Source: Diplocloster modestus (GTDB lineage: Bacteria > Bacillota > Clostridia > Lachnospirales > Lachnospiraceae). From it: a stretch of DNA of 64,000 nucleotides. The stretch covers positions 124,001 through 188,000 of the forward strand of contig NZ_JAHQCX010000003.1 of assembly GCF_019042245.1 (NCBI RefSeq). Direction: 5' to 3'. Shown one piece after another: positions 43,243 to 53,200 of this stretch (position 1 is the stretch's first letter; the number at the start of each line of letters is the position of its first letter). The position numbers and the translations under genes are program-made. The notes below the pieces were generated by a model. That model saw only the letters and a program-made list of their open reading frames with translations, made no database searches and had not been told where the DNA came from.

Positions 43243-44649
43243 TCAGAATCTGAAATAAAGGAATGGATTATAGGTTTCCGTTACAAGGAATGCGATACAC
43301 AATACAAAAATCAGTAAATGCAGGACCACAGCCGTTTTGGAACGCCCTTTGCGGCCCTCAAACATCAGCCATTGGAACAGACGCTGCACTGCATTGGTGG
43401 AGCAGACTGCCGCCAGCGCAAACAGCACCGCATTGGTGAGCAGATAGTAGATACCGGCGGTATCGGTCAGCGGCACGCCGTTTTGGCCAAACATGGCGGC
43501 CAGATACTGACCGGCATAGTGAAGATCCGGGCTTGCGAACAAAACCCAGCCGATCACCACAAAAAACATCGTATACACATGGATCAAAACAGCCGGGAGT
43601 TTATCCAGGAATTTCCGCAGAACGAATTTTTCAATCAGCAGCAGAATGCCGTAATAAAGGCCCCAGACCACAAAATTCCAACTGGCCCCATGCCAGAGCC
43701 CGGTCAGCAGCCAGACAACGAAAATATTGCGGATCGTCCGCAGAACCCCCTTCCGGTTGCCTCCCAGAGGAATATAGACATACTCCCGAAACCAGGTGCT
43801 CAGTGAGATATGCCATCTTCTCCAGAAATCCGTGATCCCTCTGGCTACATAAGGATGATTAAAGTTCTCCTGAAATTCGAAGCCAAACATCTGCCCTAAG
43901 CCGATGGCCATGTCCGAATATCCGCTGAAGTCAAAATAGATCTGAAAGGTAAAGGCCAGAATCCCCACCCAGGAGCTCAGAACGGAAAGCTGTTCCAGGC
44001 CCAGATTCGTGATGCTCTGGTAGACACTCCCGATCGTGTTGGCGATCAAGACTTTCTTAGCCAGTCCCTGCAGGAATCTGGATATTCCATAACCGAACTT
44101 GCTGAAGCATTCCCTTCTGTCCTTCAGCTGCTCCGCGATATCCTTGTATTTTACGATCGGTCCTGCGATCAGCTGGGGAAACATGGAGACATAGAGTCCA
44201 AAGTCAACGATATTCTTCTGCGCGTCCACAACACCCCGGTATACATCAATGATATAGGACATGGTCTGAAAAGTATAGAAGGAAATTCCGATCGGCAGTG
44301 CCAGATCCTGGATCGGGATATGAAGACCAAAAATCCCGTTCACATTTTCCACAGCGAACCCATAATACTTGAAAAATCCCAGGATAAAAAGGTTCACCAC
44401 TACCGCGAAGACCAAGTTAACGGCGGCGGCCGTCTTTCGGCCGCGGCACCGCTGGATATCCATACCGCACACATAGTTAAAGCAGATGGAAAAGATCATC
44501 AGGAAAATATAGACCGGTTCTCCCCATGCGTAGAAGATAAGGCTTCCGGCCAGCAATACAAAATTCTTGAATTTTCTGGGGACAATATAATAAACCAGCA
44601 GCATGGCCGGCAAAAATGTAAAAATAAAAAAGACACTGCTGAATATCAT
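43243..44649 (-). CDS. MBOAT O-acyltransferase (AlgI/DltB-like)
   Basis: 468 residues with about eleven membrane segments. Landmarks of the AlgI group are PRKFKNFVLLAGSLIFYAWGEP, PIGISFYTFQTMSYIIDVYRG, FPQLIAGPIVKYKDI, YFDFSGYSDMAIGLGQMFGF, FWRRWHISLSTWFREYVYIPLGG and LTGLWHGASWNF with the catalytic His. It moves acyl groups, usually acetyl, across the membrane for transfer to a polysaccharide by partner proteins. It is followed by the DHHW gene and preceded by the DUF4358 gene. The polysaccharide is unknown; no glycosyltransferases are nearby. Confidence 0.93.
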   Translation of the reverse strand: MIFSSVFFIFTFLPAMLLVYYIVPRKFKNFVLLAGSLIFYAWGEPVYIFLMIFSICFNYVCGMDIQRCRGRKTAAAVNLVFAVVVNLFILGFFKYYGFAVENVNGIFGLHIPIQDLALPIGISFYTFQTMSYIIDVYRGVVDAQKNIVDFGLYVSMFPQLIAGPIVKYKDIAEQLKDRRECFSKFGYGISRFLQGLAKKVLIANTIGSVYQSITNLGLEQLSVLSSWVGILAFTFQIYFDFSGYSDMAIGLGQMFGFEFQENFNHPYVARGITDFWRRWHISLSTWFREYVYIPLGGNRKGVLRTIRNIFVVWLLTGLWHGASWNFVVWGLYYGILLLIEKFVLRKFLDKLPAVLIHVYTMFFVVIGWVLFASPDLHYAGQYLAAMFGQNGVPLTDTAGIYYLLTNAVLFALAAVCSTNAVQRLFQWLMFEGRKGRSKTAVVLHLLIFVLCIAFLVTETYNPFLYFRF

Positions 44650-44659
44650 TCCTGCTTCC

Positions 44660-45157
44660 TCATTCTTTCTTACTGTTGTCGCTGATCAGGCTATCCAGAA
44701 ACGCCTTCTTCATAGACTCCGCGCCCGGTGAGATCGCGAAGAAGACATAGTTTCCCTTGACCAGAGTTTCTGCGTCTCCGATCAGTTTCATCTGCTCCAC
44801 GCCATAACCGTCAAAGTTCTGTCTCTGTGCCTCGATCCGCTTCGTTATGGCCTGTTCCACAGCATCCGCCTGACTATCATTTTCTGTTTTGACCAGCAGG
44901 ATTTCTTTTACATCCATACTATCAGTGGAGGTGTACAGCACAAACTCCTCATAGGTTCCCTTGTCCAGCCCATAGAGTCTTTTCAGTGTCCTGGCATCGG
45001 CCGCCTGCATAGTACTTAGATCGGCCGCCTGTAAGATATTCTGTTCCACTTCCCGTATCGGTTTGGAGCTATATGCGTTATAATGCAGCATGGCCGTTAT
45101 GAACAGGGCCAGAATCAGCACCAACCCGATTTTTATAATATTATAAAGATATTTCAT
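44660..45157 (-). CDS. DUF4358 domain protein
   Basis: 165 residues. One N-terminal membrane helix (IGLVLILALFITAMLHY) is followed by an extracellular domain with QAADARTLKRLYGLDKGTYEEFVLYTS, VKEILLVKTENDSQADAVEQAITKRIEAQ and FFAISPGAESMKKAF. DUF4358 proteins are typical companions of MBOAT-DHHW cassettes in Lachnospiraceae, but their role is not known. The gene sits between the SGNH hydrolase (three bases) and MBOAT (ten bases) genes, so it is part of one operon. It may help anchor or organise the acylation complex. Confidence 0.85.
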   Translation of the reverse strand: MKYLYNIIKIGLVLILALFITAMLHYNAYSSKPIREVEQNILQAADLSTMQAADARTLKRLYGLDKGTYEEFVLYTSTDSMDVKEILLVKTENDSQADAVEQAITKRIEAQRQNFDGYGVEQMKLIGDAETLVKGNYVFFAISPGAESMKKAFLDSLISDNSKKE

Positions 45158-45160
45158 ATC

Positions 45161-45946
45161 TCAGATTCCTGCTTTCGATGCCATATTTTCCAGCCATTTG
45201 GGGTAATAGTGAGGCTTGGGATGAATTCCGTCCTCCTGATAGATATCCTCCTGCTGCATCAACTCACTGTTGTCAATAAAGGGGATCCCCAGGCGTGTAC
45301 ACATTTCCATCAAAGCCTGATTATATGCGTCCACATTGCCATACAGAGGTTTCTTATCGATTGCCTTTTGCTGAATCGGCAGGATACCGTTTATGTAAAT
45401 CTTCGTATCCGGCAGGCTCTGCTGGAGAGTGCGGACCGCGTTCTCGTATAGTTCTACGAACTTCTGGGGATTTCCCCACAGGTATTCAAGGTCATTCATC
45501 CCGTATGACATGAAGATGTTCTTCGGGTTCAGCGCAACAGCCTGCTCCAGTTCCGGCTGGACGTGGGGCAGGTTAATCCCGTTTTTCGCCACTACGCTGG
45601 TGCTGTCCAGGAATTCATAATCCTCCAGCGCCTTAGTGATCGAATCACCCATCACCACAGAACTGGCAAACCGTGTCTTCATATCCCCCAGCGGCTCCGT
45701 TTCCGCCGACGTTTCCGCCGCTTCAGGCTGCTGCCCGGAAGCCACCCTGCTGTTCTGAATCGTACTTTCCACCACAGCCACATCCCTGGCTGCCAGCTCG
45801 TCTAATTTATGTATACCGGCCATGTCTGTAATCCCTGCCCGCAATTCCTGCTGATATGATAGAATCATTAATCCAAACCATACCACACAGGCAACCACGG
45901 CTACAGTTGACATAATCCGAATTCCGTTTGCCAATACCTGCTTCAT
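45161..45946 (-). CDS. SGNH/GDSL hydrolase-family protein, membrane anchored
   Basis: 261 residues from ATG 45946 (AAAGGGG upstream; the frame is open to 45997). An N-terminal anchor (IMSTVAVVACVVWFGLMIL) and Glu/Ala/Thr-rich linker precede an SGNH domain. Blocks are VVMGDSITKAL (nucleophile Ser), YGMNDLEYLW (Asn) and YQEDGIHPKPHYY (Asp and His). Enzymes of this fold remove or transfer acetyl groups on polysaccharides. It is the first gene of the acylation operon and probably performs the final transfer or editing on the outside of the cell. Confidence 0.88.
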   Translation of the reverse strand: MKQVLANGIRIMSTVAVVACVVWFGLMILSYQQELRAGITDMAGIHKLDELAARDVAVVESTIQNSRVASGQQPEAAETSAETEPLGDMKTRFASSVVMGDSITKALEDYEFLDSTSVVAKNGINLPHVQPELEQAVALNPKNIFMSYGMNDLEYLWGNPQKFVELYENAVRTLQQSLPDTKIYINGILPIQQKAIDKKPLYGNVDAYNQALMEMCTRLGIPFIDNSELMQQEDIYQEDGIHPKPHYYPKWLENMASKAGI

Positions 45947-46114
45947 AAGGTCTGCCCCTTTATCTGATAAAATACAACAATAAACTAACATAATCATAAC
46001 ATAATATATATTTCTTTTGGTTTAAATAATATTAAATTATAGTTACAATTACTGGAATTTACCCTAAACAAAAACAGCTGCCTTTCATATATTAGAAATA
46101 AAAGGAGTTTTCTA

Positions 46115-46930
46115 ATGTATTATATCACCACCAGCGACCATGTTAAAATAGCCGTCTATGATCTGAATCCCGGTTCCGATAAAGCTATTCTCCTGATACA
46201 CGGCTGGCCCTTAAACGAAAAGATGTATGAATATCAGAAAAGTATGCTGCTGTGCGCCGGTTACCGGGTTATCACCATGGATCTGCGGGGGTTCGGCAAT
46301 TCGGATGCCCCCGCCTGCCCATATGATTATAACCGGATGGCCGATGATATCTATACGGTTGTCTGCAAGCTAAACCTCCGCTCGTTTACCCTCGTCGGTT
46401 TCTCCATGGGCGGTGCCATCGTCAGCCGTTATATGGGACGCTATCAGGGGCATGGCGTGAAAAAATTATGCCTGCTGGCTACCGCTGCCCCCCGCTTCAC
46501 CCAGACAGCAGATTTCCCTTATGGGGAAACCTTTTCGGAAGTAAACCGTCTGATCTGCCTGGCTGAAACCGACCGGGCTCAGCTCAGTGATAATTTCAGC
46601 CAGATGCTGCTGTATTCACCGCACAGCGAATCCATCAAAAAGTGGTTCGCTGACCTGTCTTTAAGCGCCTCCGGGATTGCTACGGTTCAGACGGGATACG
46701 CCTTGCGGGATGAAGACCTGCGGGAAGATCTGAGCCGCATTAAAGTACCGACCGGTATCTTCCATGGCACCCGGGATCAGGTCGTCCCTTACTCCCTGGC
46801 CCTGCAGCAGCAGGAACGCATCGCTGATTCCACTCTGTTTACCTTCCATAATAGCGGCCATGGTATATTCTATGATGAACTGGATTGCTTTAATCAATCT
46901 TTTTTATCTTATTTAAAAGGCAGCCGGTAA
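46115..46930 (+). CDS. Alpha/beta hydrolase
   Basis: 271 residues, complete fold. Nucleophile elbow GFSMGGAIV, oxyanion region IHGWPLNEKMYEY, acid in GTRDQVVPY and His in HNSGHGIFYDE make a Ser-Asp-His triad. The sequence resembles the non-heme peroxidase/arylesterase subgroup (MDLRGFGNSDAP). Substrate unknown. AAAGGAG lies eight bases before the ATG. It is divergent from the acylation cassette, with AT-rich sequence between them. Confidence 0.9.
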   Translation: MYYITTSDHVKIAVYDLNPGSDKAILLIHGWPLNEKMYEYQKSMLLCAGYRVITMDLRGFGNSDAPACPYDYNRMADDIYTVVCKLNLRSFTLVGFSMGGAIVSRYMGRYQGHGVKKLCLLATAAPRFTQTADFPYGETFSEVNRLICLAETDRAQLSDNFSQMLLYSPHSESIKKWFADLSLSASGIATVQTGYALRDEDLREDLSRIKVPTGIFHGTRDQVVPYSLALQQQERIADSTLFTFHNSGHGIFYDELDCFNQSFLSYLKGSR

Positions 46931-46980
46931 TCAGCTTTATACCGGCTATTTACCAATAAACAGGTAACCCTCTAAACCGG

Positions 46981-47028
46981 ATCAGGCCATGGCGCAGAAT
47001 ATTTTTGTATTCTCCCTCATGGCCTGAT
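46981..47028 (+). terminator. Hairpin downstream of the alpha/beta hydrolase gene
   Basis: Perfect arms ATCAGGCCATG (46981-46991) and 47018-47028, with an inner AATA/TATT pair. There is no strong T-run after it, so termination is only probable. Confidence 0.55.
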
Positions 47029-47440
47029 CTTATTATAAAGCCCAACTGTAACTAATTTGTAAATACCGCTGATCCAGGCTGCTATCCGATAAACAGGATA
47101 GAAGAGAAATCCGACCAAAAATGGATAAAAGCGGCCGGCAGAATGGGAAGCTCATACATTCAGGTATGGTTGAACATCTTTTTGTTCAACTTTTCCGGTA
47201 CGTCTCCTCTTTTTGATGTTTCCTAATAGTCTAGCCTCTATCCGGACGGTTGTCAATTTTATACAGACCGTCTTAAGGATTTCTTCCGATTCTTAAGAAC
47301 TCGTCAGATTTTGCTCATAATATTTTTGAATTTTCTTCACAAACTGTTGACAATTCATTCACACGTTTTTCACAGCTGTCCTGTATATTAATAATCAAAC
47401 AAGGCAATAACCTTTTCATATAAAACTTCTTTTTCATAGA

Positions 47441-47475
47441 GCCGGTATCTGCTAGATACCGGCCCCTCCTTTTTT
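47441..47475 (+). terminator. Isolated hairpin with T-run in a gene-free region
   Basis: GCCGGTATCT (47441-47450) pairs with AGATACCGGC (47454-47463), followed by CCCTCCTTTTTT. No gene is recognised between 47029 and 47590, so it may end a small RNA transcribed from within this stretch, or the long 3' end of the hydrolase transcript. Confidence 0.55.
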
Positions 47476-47590
47476 CAGACGGTTTTCCTTTTACACCATC
47501 TTCCTTATCTGATCCCTCCGCCGCATTGTACCATATCTGCTTTTAATTTTCTACGGTTATGGGATTCCTCTTTTAAGTACGCCCCCGCAT

Positions 47591-49189
47591 TTATGCTTCT
47601 CCCAACAATTGCTTTAAGTCTGCCTCCGGAGTGGTAATTGGTGCGATTCCGTAATTTTCAACCAGATAATTCAATACATTTTCAGAGATAAAGGCAGGAA
47701 GCGTCGGGCCAAGGCGAATGTTTTTAATGCCCAGGTGGAGCAGGGTCAGCAGAATACATACGGCCTTCTGTTCATACCAGGATAAAACCATGGACAATGG
47801 CAGGTCATTGACTTCACATCCGAAGGCTTCTGACAGCGCTGCCGCGACGCGGATCGCGCTATAGGCATCATTACACTGCCCCATATCCATCAGCCGCGGC
47901 AGACCTTTGATGCAGCCAAGATCCAGATCGTGGAAGCGGTATTTCCCGCAGGCCAGGGTCAGTATGACTGTGTCCGGCGGGGCCTGTTTCACGAACTCGG
48001 TATAATAGTTCCTGCCGGGGCGGGCTCCGTCACATCCTGCTACCAGGAAGAAGTGCCGGATGGCTCCCGATTTCACGGCCTCCACAACCTGGTCCGCCAC
48101 GCTCAGAATCGTTCCGTGGCCGAAACCGGTAGTCACCTGGGTGCCTCCGTTTATGCCGCGAAAGACCGTATCCTCCCGAAACCCGCCCAGAGCCAGCGCT
48201 TTTTTGATCACCGGGGTAAAATCCTTATCCTCCCCTATATGCAGAATCCCGGGGTAAGCGACCACTTCGGTGGTAAATACCCGGTCTGCGTAACTTTCTT
48301 TTGGCGGCATCAGACAGTTGGTAGTAAATAACACCGGAGCCGGCAGATCCGCGAATTCCTTCTGCTGATTCTGCCATGCGGTTCCGAAATTTCCCTTCAG
48401 ATGAGGATAGGCCTTAAGTTCCGGATACGCATGGGCCGGCAGCATTTCTCCATGGGTGTATATATTGATTCCCTTATCTTTCGTCTGCTCTAAAAGCAGC
48501 TTTAAGTCCTTAAGATCGTGGCCTGAGATCACGATGAAGGGGCCTTTTTCTACGGTCAGCGGTACCACTGTGGGTTTTGGAACCCCATAAGTCTTTGTGT
48601 TTGCCTCATCCAGCAGCGCCATGCACTTCAGATTTATTTCCCCTGTTTTCAACACGACCGGCAGGAGTTCTTCCATACTCCAGTCCTCTCCCACCGCGAA
48701 AAGCCCCTGATAGAAAAACTGGTTCACCTCTTCGTCCATATATCCCAGCACCAGCGCGTGATAGGCATATGCGGCCATCCCCCGCAGGCCGAACAGAATC
48801 AGGGATTTTAAGGACCGTACGTCTTCCTGATCCGTCCAGAGCATCCTCATGTCATAATCTTCATTCCGGCCGCAGCGGGATTCGCAGCTTCCGCAGCGCG
48901 GGATCAGCGCTTCTTTTTCCTGATGGACGATCCTGATCTGCCTTTGCAGCGCTTCGTTGTCAAAACTAACATTGGTCACTGTCGTAAAGAGTCCCTCAAT
49001 CATGGCCCGGTGTGTCGTGCCGGTCGGATGGTTTCCGTCCGCCGCCCTGGCCAGGCCGATCAGCGCCCCTGTCAGTTCATCCTGCAGATGGGCGGTATCG
49101 GCTTTTTTCCCACAGACACCGGCATTTCCTGTGCAGCCTGCACACCCGGCCGTCTGTTCACATTGGTAGCAAAACATTTTCTGATCCAT
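47591..49189 (-). CDS. hcp: Hybrid-cluster protein (hydroxylamine reductase)
   Basis: 532 residues, class of Hcp found in anaerobes. The N-terminal cysteine motif binding the [4Fe-4S] cluster is MFCYQCEQTAGCAGCTGNAGVCGK. Hybrid-cluster ligands include the Cys/His/Glu blocks HGEMLPAHAYPEL, LFTTNCLMPP, LVAGCDGARPGRNYYTEF and LTLACGKYRF. It reduces hydroxylamine or, more likely in vivo, nitric oxide, protecting against nitrosative stress. The ferredoxin-type gene directly upstream (67 bases) should be its electron partner. Start ATG 49189 has GGAGG upstream. Confidence 0.95.
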   Translation of the reverse strand: MDQKMFCYQCEQTAGCAGCTGNAGVCGKKADTAHLQDELTGALIGLARAADGNHPTGTTHRAMIEGLFTTVTNVSFDNEALQRQIRIVHQEKEALIPRCGSCESRCGRNEDYDMRMLWTDQEDVRSLKSLILFGLRGMAAYAYHALVLGYMDEEVNQFFYQGLFAVGEDWSMEELLPVVLKTGEINLKCMALLDEANTKTYGVPKPTVVPLTVEKGPFIVISGHDLKDLKLLLEQTKDKGINIYTHGEMLPAHAYPELKAYPHLKGNFGTAWQNQQKEFADLPAPVLFTTNCLMPPKESYADRVFTTEVVAYPGILHIGEDKDFTPVIKKALALGGFREDTVFRGINGGTQVTTGFGHGTILSVADQVVEAVKSGAIRHFFLVAGCDGARPGRNYYTEFVKQAPPDTVILTLACGKYRFHDLDLGCIKGLPRLMDMGQCNDAYSAIRVAAALSEAFGCEVNDLPLSMVLSWYEQKAVCILLTLLHLGIKNIRLGPTLPAFISENVLNYLVENYGIAPITTPEADLKQLLGEA

Positions 49190-49256
49190 TTTTTATCCTC
49201 CTCTATTTCTGCTTATGATGGGTTACCATTGCCTGTTCTCTATCCTTACCTGTTCT

Positions 49257-49988
49257 CTATCCTTCCAGAATATTTCCGTCCACGGACAAGGTGATGATAC
49301 TCCATGGGATAAACCGGCCGCTGTCCTGCAGCGCTTTTTTTACTGCCTGCTCGATTCCGCCGCAGCAGGGGACCTCCATCCTTACGACCGTGACGCTTTT
49401 TATTTCATTTAATTTTATGATCTGCGTGAGCTTTTCGCTGTAATCCACGGGATCCAGCTTCGGGCATCCGATCAGGGTGATCTTCCCCCGCATGAACTCA
49501 CTGTGGAAATTACCATAAGCGTAAGCCGAACAGTCCGCAGCGACCAGCAGATGTGCCTGGTCAAAATACGGAGCCTGTACGGGCGCCAGTTGTATCTGAA
49601 CCGGCCACTGTCTGAGCTCAGTTTCCGGCTGTACCCTGCCTGCTGCTTTTGCCGTTTCCTTCGCTGCTGGACTTTCTTCCCGCTTTGACAGCTGTCTGGC
49701 TCTGGAACCGGGGCAGCCGGTTAGTTCTGGGGCCGTTTTCTTCCGTTTCGCTTCCTTCATGTTTGTTTCCACCGCTTCCCGATCATACTCGGCAGCTTCC
49801 CTTTCCTCAAAGGTAATGGCGCCGGTGGGACAGACCGGCAGGCAATCCCCCAGGCCGTCGCAGTAGTCATCCCGGAGCAGCTTTGCCTTGCCGTCCACCA
49901 TCCCGATCGCGCCTTCATGGCAGGCGTCTGCACACAGGCCGCAGCCATTGCATTTTTTCTCATCGATATGAATTATTTTTCTGATCAT
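49257..49988 (-). CDS. 4Fe-4S binding protein, electron partner of Hcp
   Basis: 243 residues. Two [4Fe-4S] motifs lie at the N-terminus (CNGCGLCADACHEGAIG and CDGLGDCLPVCPTGAIT; the first Cys pair of the second is spaced by a Gly-Leu-Gly-Asp insertion). A long charged linker follows. The C-terminal ~110 residues contain LLVAADCSAYAYGNFHSEFMRGKITLIGCPKLDP (in two parts) and VPCCGGIEQAV, with conserved Cys residues. Such proteins occur as a fixed partner upstream of hcp in Clostridia. It is the first gene of the two-gene operon, with GGAGG upstream of ATG 49988. Confidence 0.9.
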   Translation of the reverse strand: MIRKIIHIDEKKCNGCGLCADACHEGAIGMVDGKAKLLRDDYCDGLGDCLPVCPTGAITFEEREAAEYDREAVETNMKEAKRKKTAPELTGCPGSRARQLSKREESPAAKETAKAAGRVQPETELRQWPVQIQLAPVQAPYFDQAHLLVAADCSAYAYGNFHSEFMRGKITLIGCPKLDPVDYSEKLTQIIKLNEIKSVTVVRMEVPCCGGIEQAVKKALQDSGRFIPWSIITLSVDGNILEG

Positions 49989-50069
49989 ATTTGTAACCTC
50001 CCGAATTTGAATTTACTTTGTATCAGGTTCTTCCCGCTTATAAGCGGTATCCTTTGTCTTTATGGGTTC

Positions 50070-50112
50070 ATCTTAATCTATAATCCTTTATAAGTCTGTT
50101 GTTTTTACAACA
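50070..50112 (-). promoter_or_regulatory. Candidate promoter and Crp/Fnr-type operator of the hcp operon
   Basis: The perfect palindrome TGTTGTttttACAACA spans 50097-50112. On the minus strand, a TAAGAT -10 box (50075-50070) would place the start near 50063, with the palindrome centred near -41, the position of class II Crp/Fnr-family activators. HcpR regulators of that family control hcp in anaerobes; the match is inferred from spacing only. Confidence 0.5.
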
Positions 50113-50133
50113 TAAATTTAATTTATCCAAAAA

Positions 50134-50213
50134 GGACATGCCTCTAAACTGAATTGGACATGTCCCAAACCGAATTGGACATGTCCCAAACTGAACTGGA
50201 CATGTCCCTATTC
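50134..50213. repeat. Tandem ~21-base repeat of GGACATGTCCCAAAC-type units
   Basis: About 3.5 units, each starting GGACATG and continuing CCCAAACYGAAYT; the first unit is diverged. Each GGACATGTCC is itself palindromic. A ~30-base stretch matches 29004-29033 with one difference. It begins 10 bases after the DUF5107 gene's stop. Confidence 0.88.
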
Positions 50214-50223
50214 GTAATATATA

Positions 50224-53200
50224 TTATGACCAGCAGCTGTGCATCAACGCTCCCACATGCATGCCATCCAGCGCCAGCACTTTTTCAAATTCCACACCGG
50301 CCTCCTGTACCTGACCCAGACCCAACAATCCAAGCCCCATCAGGAACCGGCAGTGGATTTCATTTTTCCGGTTCAGGTCTTCATCAAAGATCTGAAGATC
50401 CGGAAGGCTGACGGCAAAATAGTCTATTTTGACATCGTCAAATATGTGTTTCTGCCCATAATTAAACAGTTTGTGGAATCTGCTTCTGGCTTCCTTTTCC
50501 CTGCCGAGCTTGCGAAGGGCCATCCCCTGGTAGAAGATCATTTCCGGCGGCTGGTCATTGTAATACATCATACCGGCAGGCTCACTGATCCCCACCGAAG
50601 CCCTTTCGTAGCAGGCAGCCGCTTTGTCCGGCTGATTCGCTCCCTCGTATGCGCATCCCAGATAATAGTAAATATTGTTCTCCTGCGCACCTGCCAGTTT
50701 GCCTTCCCCCAGATGAAACGGATAGGAACCGGCAGCCTGCTCCAGAATTTTTACCGCTTCTTCAAATTTCTCCTGGCTCAGATACTTCCTGCCGATCTCC
50801 ACCAGGCTGAACAGATACTGTGCGGGCACCTTACCTTCGCCGCCCTCCCAAGGGTGGAAGTTTCTGCGGCTTATGTACTGCAGCGCCTCTTCGAACCGGC
50901 CGCAGGTGTTCAGAAGGGTTACGTACTCCAGATACAGGTCATCTCTGTTCTCCACTAATTCCATATGGTTCTGCAGTTCATTCAACCGGTCGTCTTTGGA
51001 CATACCGGTCTTTTTGCGCAGTTGATCCAGCTCCATGAAGACTCTGGCGTCCGTGGTGTCCAGTTGGAACGCTTTCTCCAGTTCTGTTCTTGCTCTTTTT
51101 GTGTCATGATATTTATTATAGTAGGCCAATGCCAGGTTCCTGTGAACGGTAGCAAAGTCATCACAGACCGCAGCGGACCGTTCAAAGCAGCTGACGGCTT
51201 CGCTGTACTGCTTTTTGTCATACCATAAGTTCCCCAAATAATACGAAGCGCGGGAATCCCCGGGGTTTTTGGTAATCGCCGCCGATAGGATGCCGATATC
51301 CTCCAGCCGGTGCGGAAAGCAATAACTGCTGTCTGCCGAAGCCGCCTGCCTAAGCGCTGTCTCCTGCATTTTGGGTTGGTTCAGCTTCCTATAGCAGTCC
51401 GCTAAATAGTAATACACTAACGGGTAGATCTCATCTTCCTTTTTCCCCTTCTGCACTTCACCGGCGATAAACACCTCTAGCAATTCTGCCGCTTCCTGGA
51501 ACAGTCCCGCCTCTATTTTATCGATAGCCAGTTCGATCGCCGTGTTGAAGTTGCCGCGAAGCCTTCGGATCAGCTCTTGCAGCATATCTTCGCCGCACTG
51601 GCCGCCTTCTTTTTTGCGTCCTTCTTTTTGGCGTCCCTCTTTTAACAGGGCTTCTTCATAGATAGTCCCAAGATCCAGCGGATCGATCTTTATATTTTCT
51701 TTCAGCAGATTACCGCACGCTTCCCAATTTTCTAATTTCCTTAAAATAGAAGCTTTTAAATTTCTAGCCTTCATATTGTGATAGTTCCTCACCAAAGATC
51801 TCTCAATATGGGACATTGCGGTATCCAGTTCATCCTTCGCCATACAGATACAGGCCATCTGGTAAAAAGCAGCATCCTGCCATGCAGCACTCCAGGCCGC
51901 TTTATAAAAACGGTCGTAAGCCTCTGAATCTTTTCCCACGTACCGCAGCGCCAGGCCCAGCTGGAAATAGGCTTCCCCGTCATAGGGATTCGGATTGGAC
52001 CGCGTCAGTTTTCCGATCGCCGCCTCAAAAAAAGGAATACTTTGCGCAAACCGTCCTCGGGACATCAGCAGCTTTCCATAAGCAGTATTGATGCGGGAAT
52101 CGGTTGGATCTCTGCGAAGCCCCTCCAGATAATAGTCCGCAGGCTCATAAGTCGCATGCCGGTATTGTTCCAGATGCAGGCCGTAGAGATAGAGATCTTC
52201 ATTGGTTTTCACTTCCGCAGGCAGCGGTACCGGGCTGGCCGGGTCGGGTGTCTTATGAATCGTCTGTTTTTCCGGCCTGTAGGCAACCAGTATAGTTCCA
52301 TCCTGATCCCGAACCGATACTTCCAGGCGGGTCTCATCCCGATCGCTGTCCCCGCCGGTCTCTATCCTTGCCTCAAACGCCTGCTCCGGCGATAGATCCA
52401 GTACTTTGCTGAAGAGAATTTCCTCATCCCCCGTCAACCGGATCTCAGCCTTCGGATATTCTCCCGTCACATATGCTCTTATGGTAATTCCGTCTTCTTC
52501 CGCTTCCAGGCCGACAGCCGCGTGAACGGTCGCGTTTTTAATCTGACCCACGCCTTTATACGGCATGAAATACTGTGTAAATACCTTTTCTTCATAGGGC
52601 GCCATCCAGGTAAAGTCCGGCTGATTATCCGTATAGCACCCCGTCATCAGCTCCACGTAGGGACCGTCTTCGTCCGTCAGATTCCGGTCCCAGGCCTTGC
52701 CGAACTCTCCGCATCCCCAGGTCCACTGCTTCTTTCCCGGAGCCACATGGTGGTCGGCCACATGCAGAATCCCCGCCTTCTCATTATAGTCATAGCCGCC
52801 TACAAAATCATAATCAGAATGGTCCGCCATATAGGAAGTAGGCACCGGAATATTTTTATACCTGGAAATGTCTACGCCTTCCGAGTAGTCCATTTTATAG
52901 TATACACCGGTTGCGATGGGGAAATTAGACACATCTCTTTTCCCGTGGTCCATCACCGCGTGGACATCCGGCGGGAAAATGGACTGGGTGTGATCATTGA
53001 CCGGTACAGCCGGATTCGCCCACCACAGAAACGTCTGCGGCCGGTTGGTACGGTTATATAACTGTGCGGAAATCTCCAGATACGCCTTGTCGGGATATAA
53101 GGTAAACGCCGCCATCCCCTTTGTGCGGAACATATTTTCAATCTCTCCCACCAGAACCGTGCAGCTGCCGTCGGAATTTTCCATAATCCGGAAGTCCACA

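Noticed and set aside
50134-50213. CRISPR array
   Set aside because: Units are adjacent without spacers and are palindromic; there are no cas genes. It is a tandem repeat.
50154-50411. Small protein beginning with a repeated MSQTELD pattern
   Set aside because: The pattern is only the translation of the 21-base repeat, and the frame then runs antisense through the DUF5107 gene.
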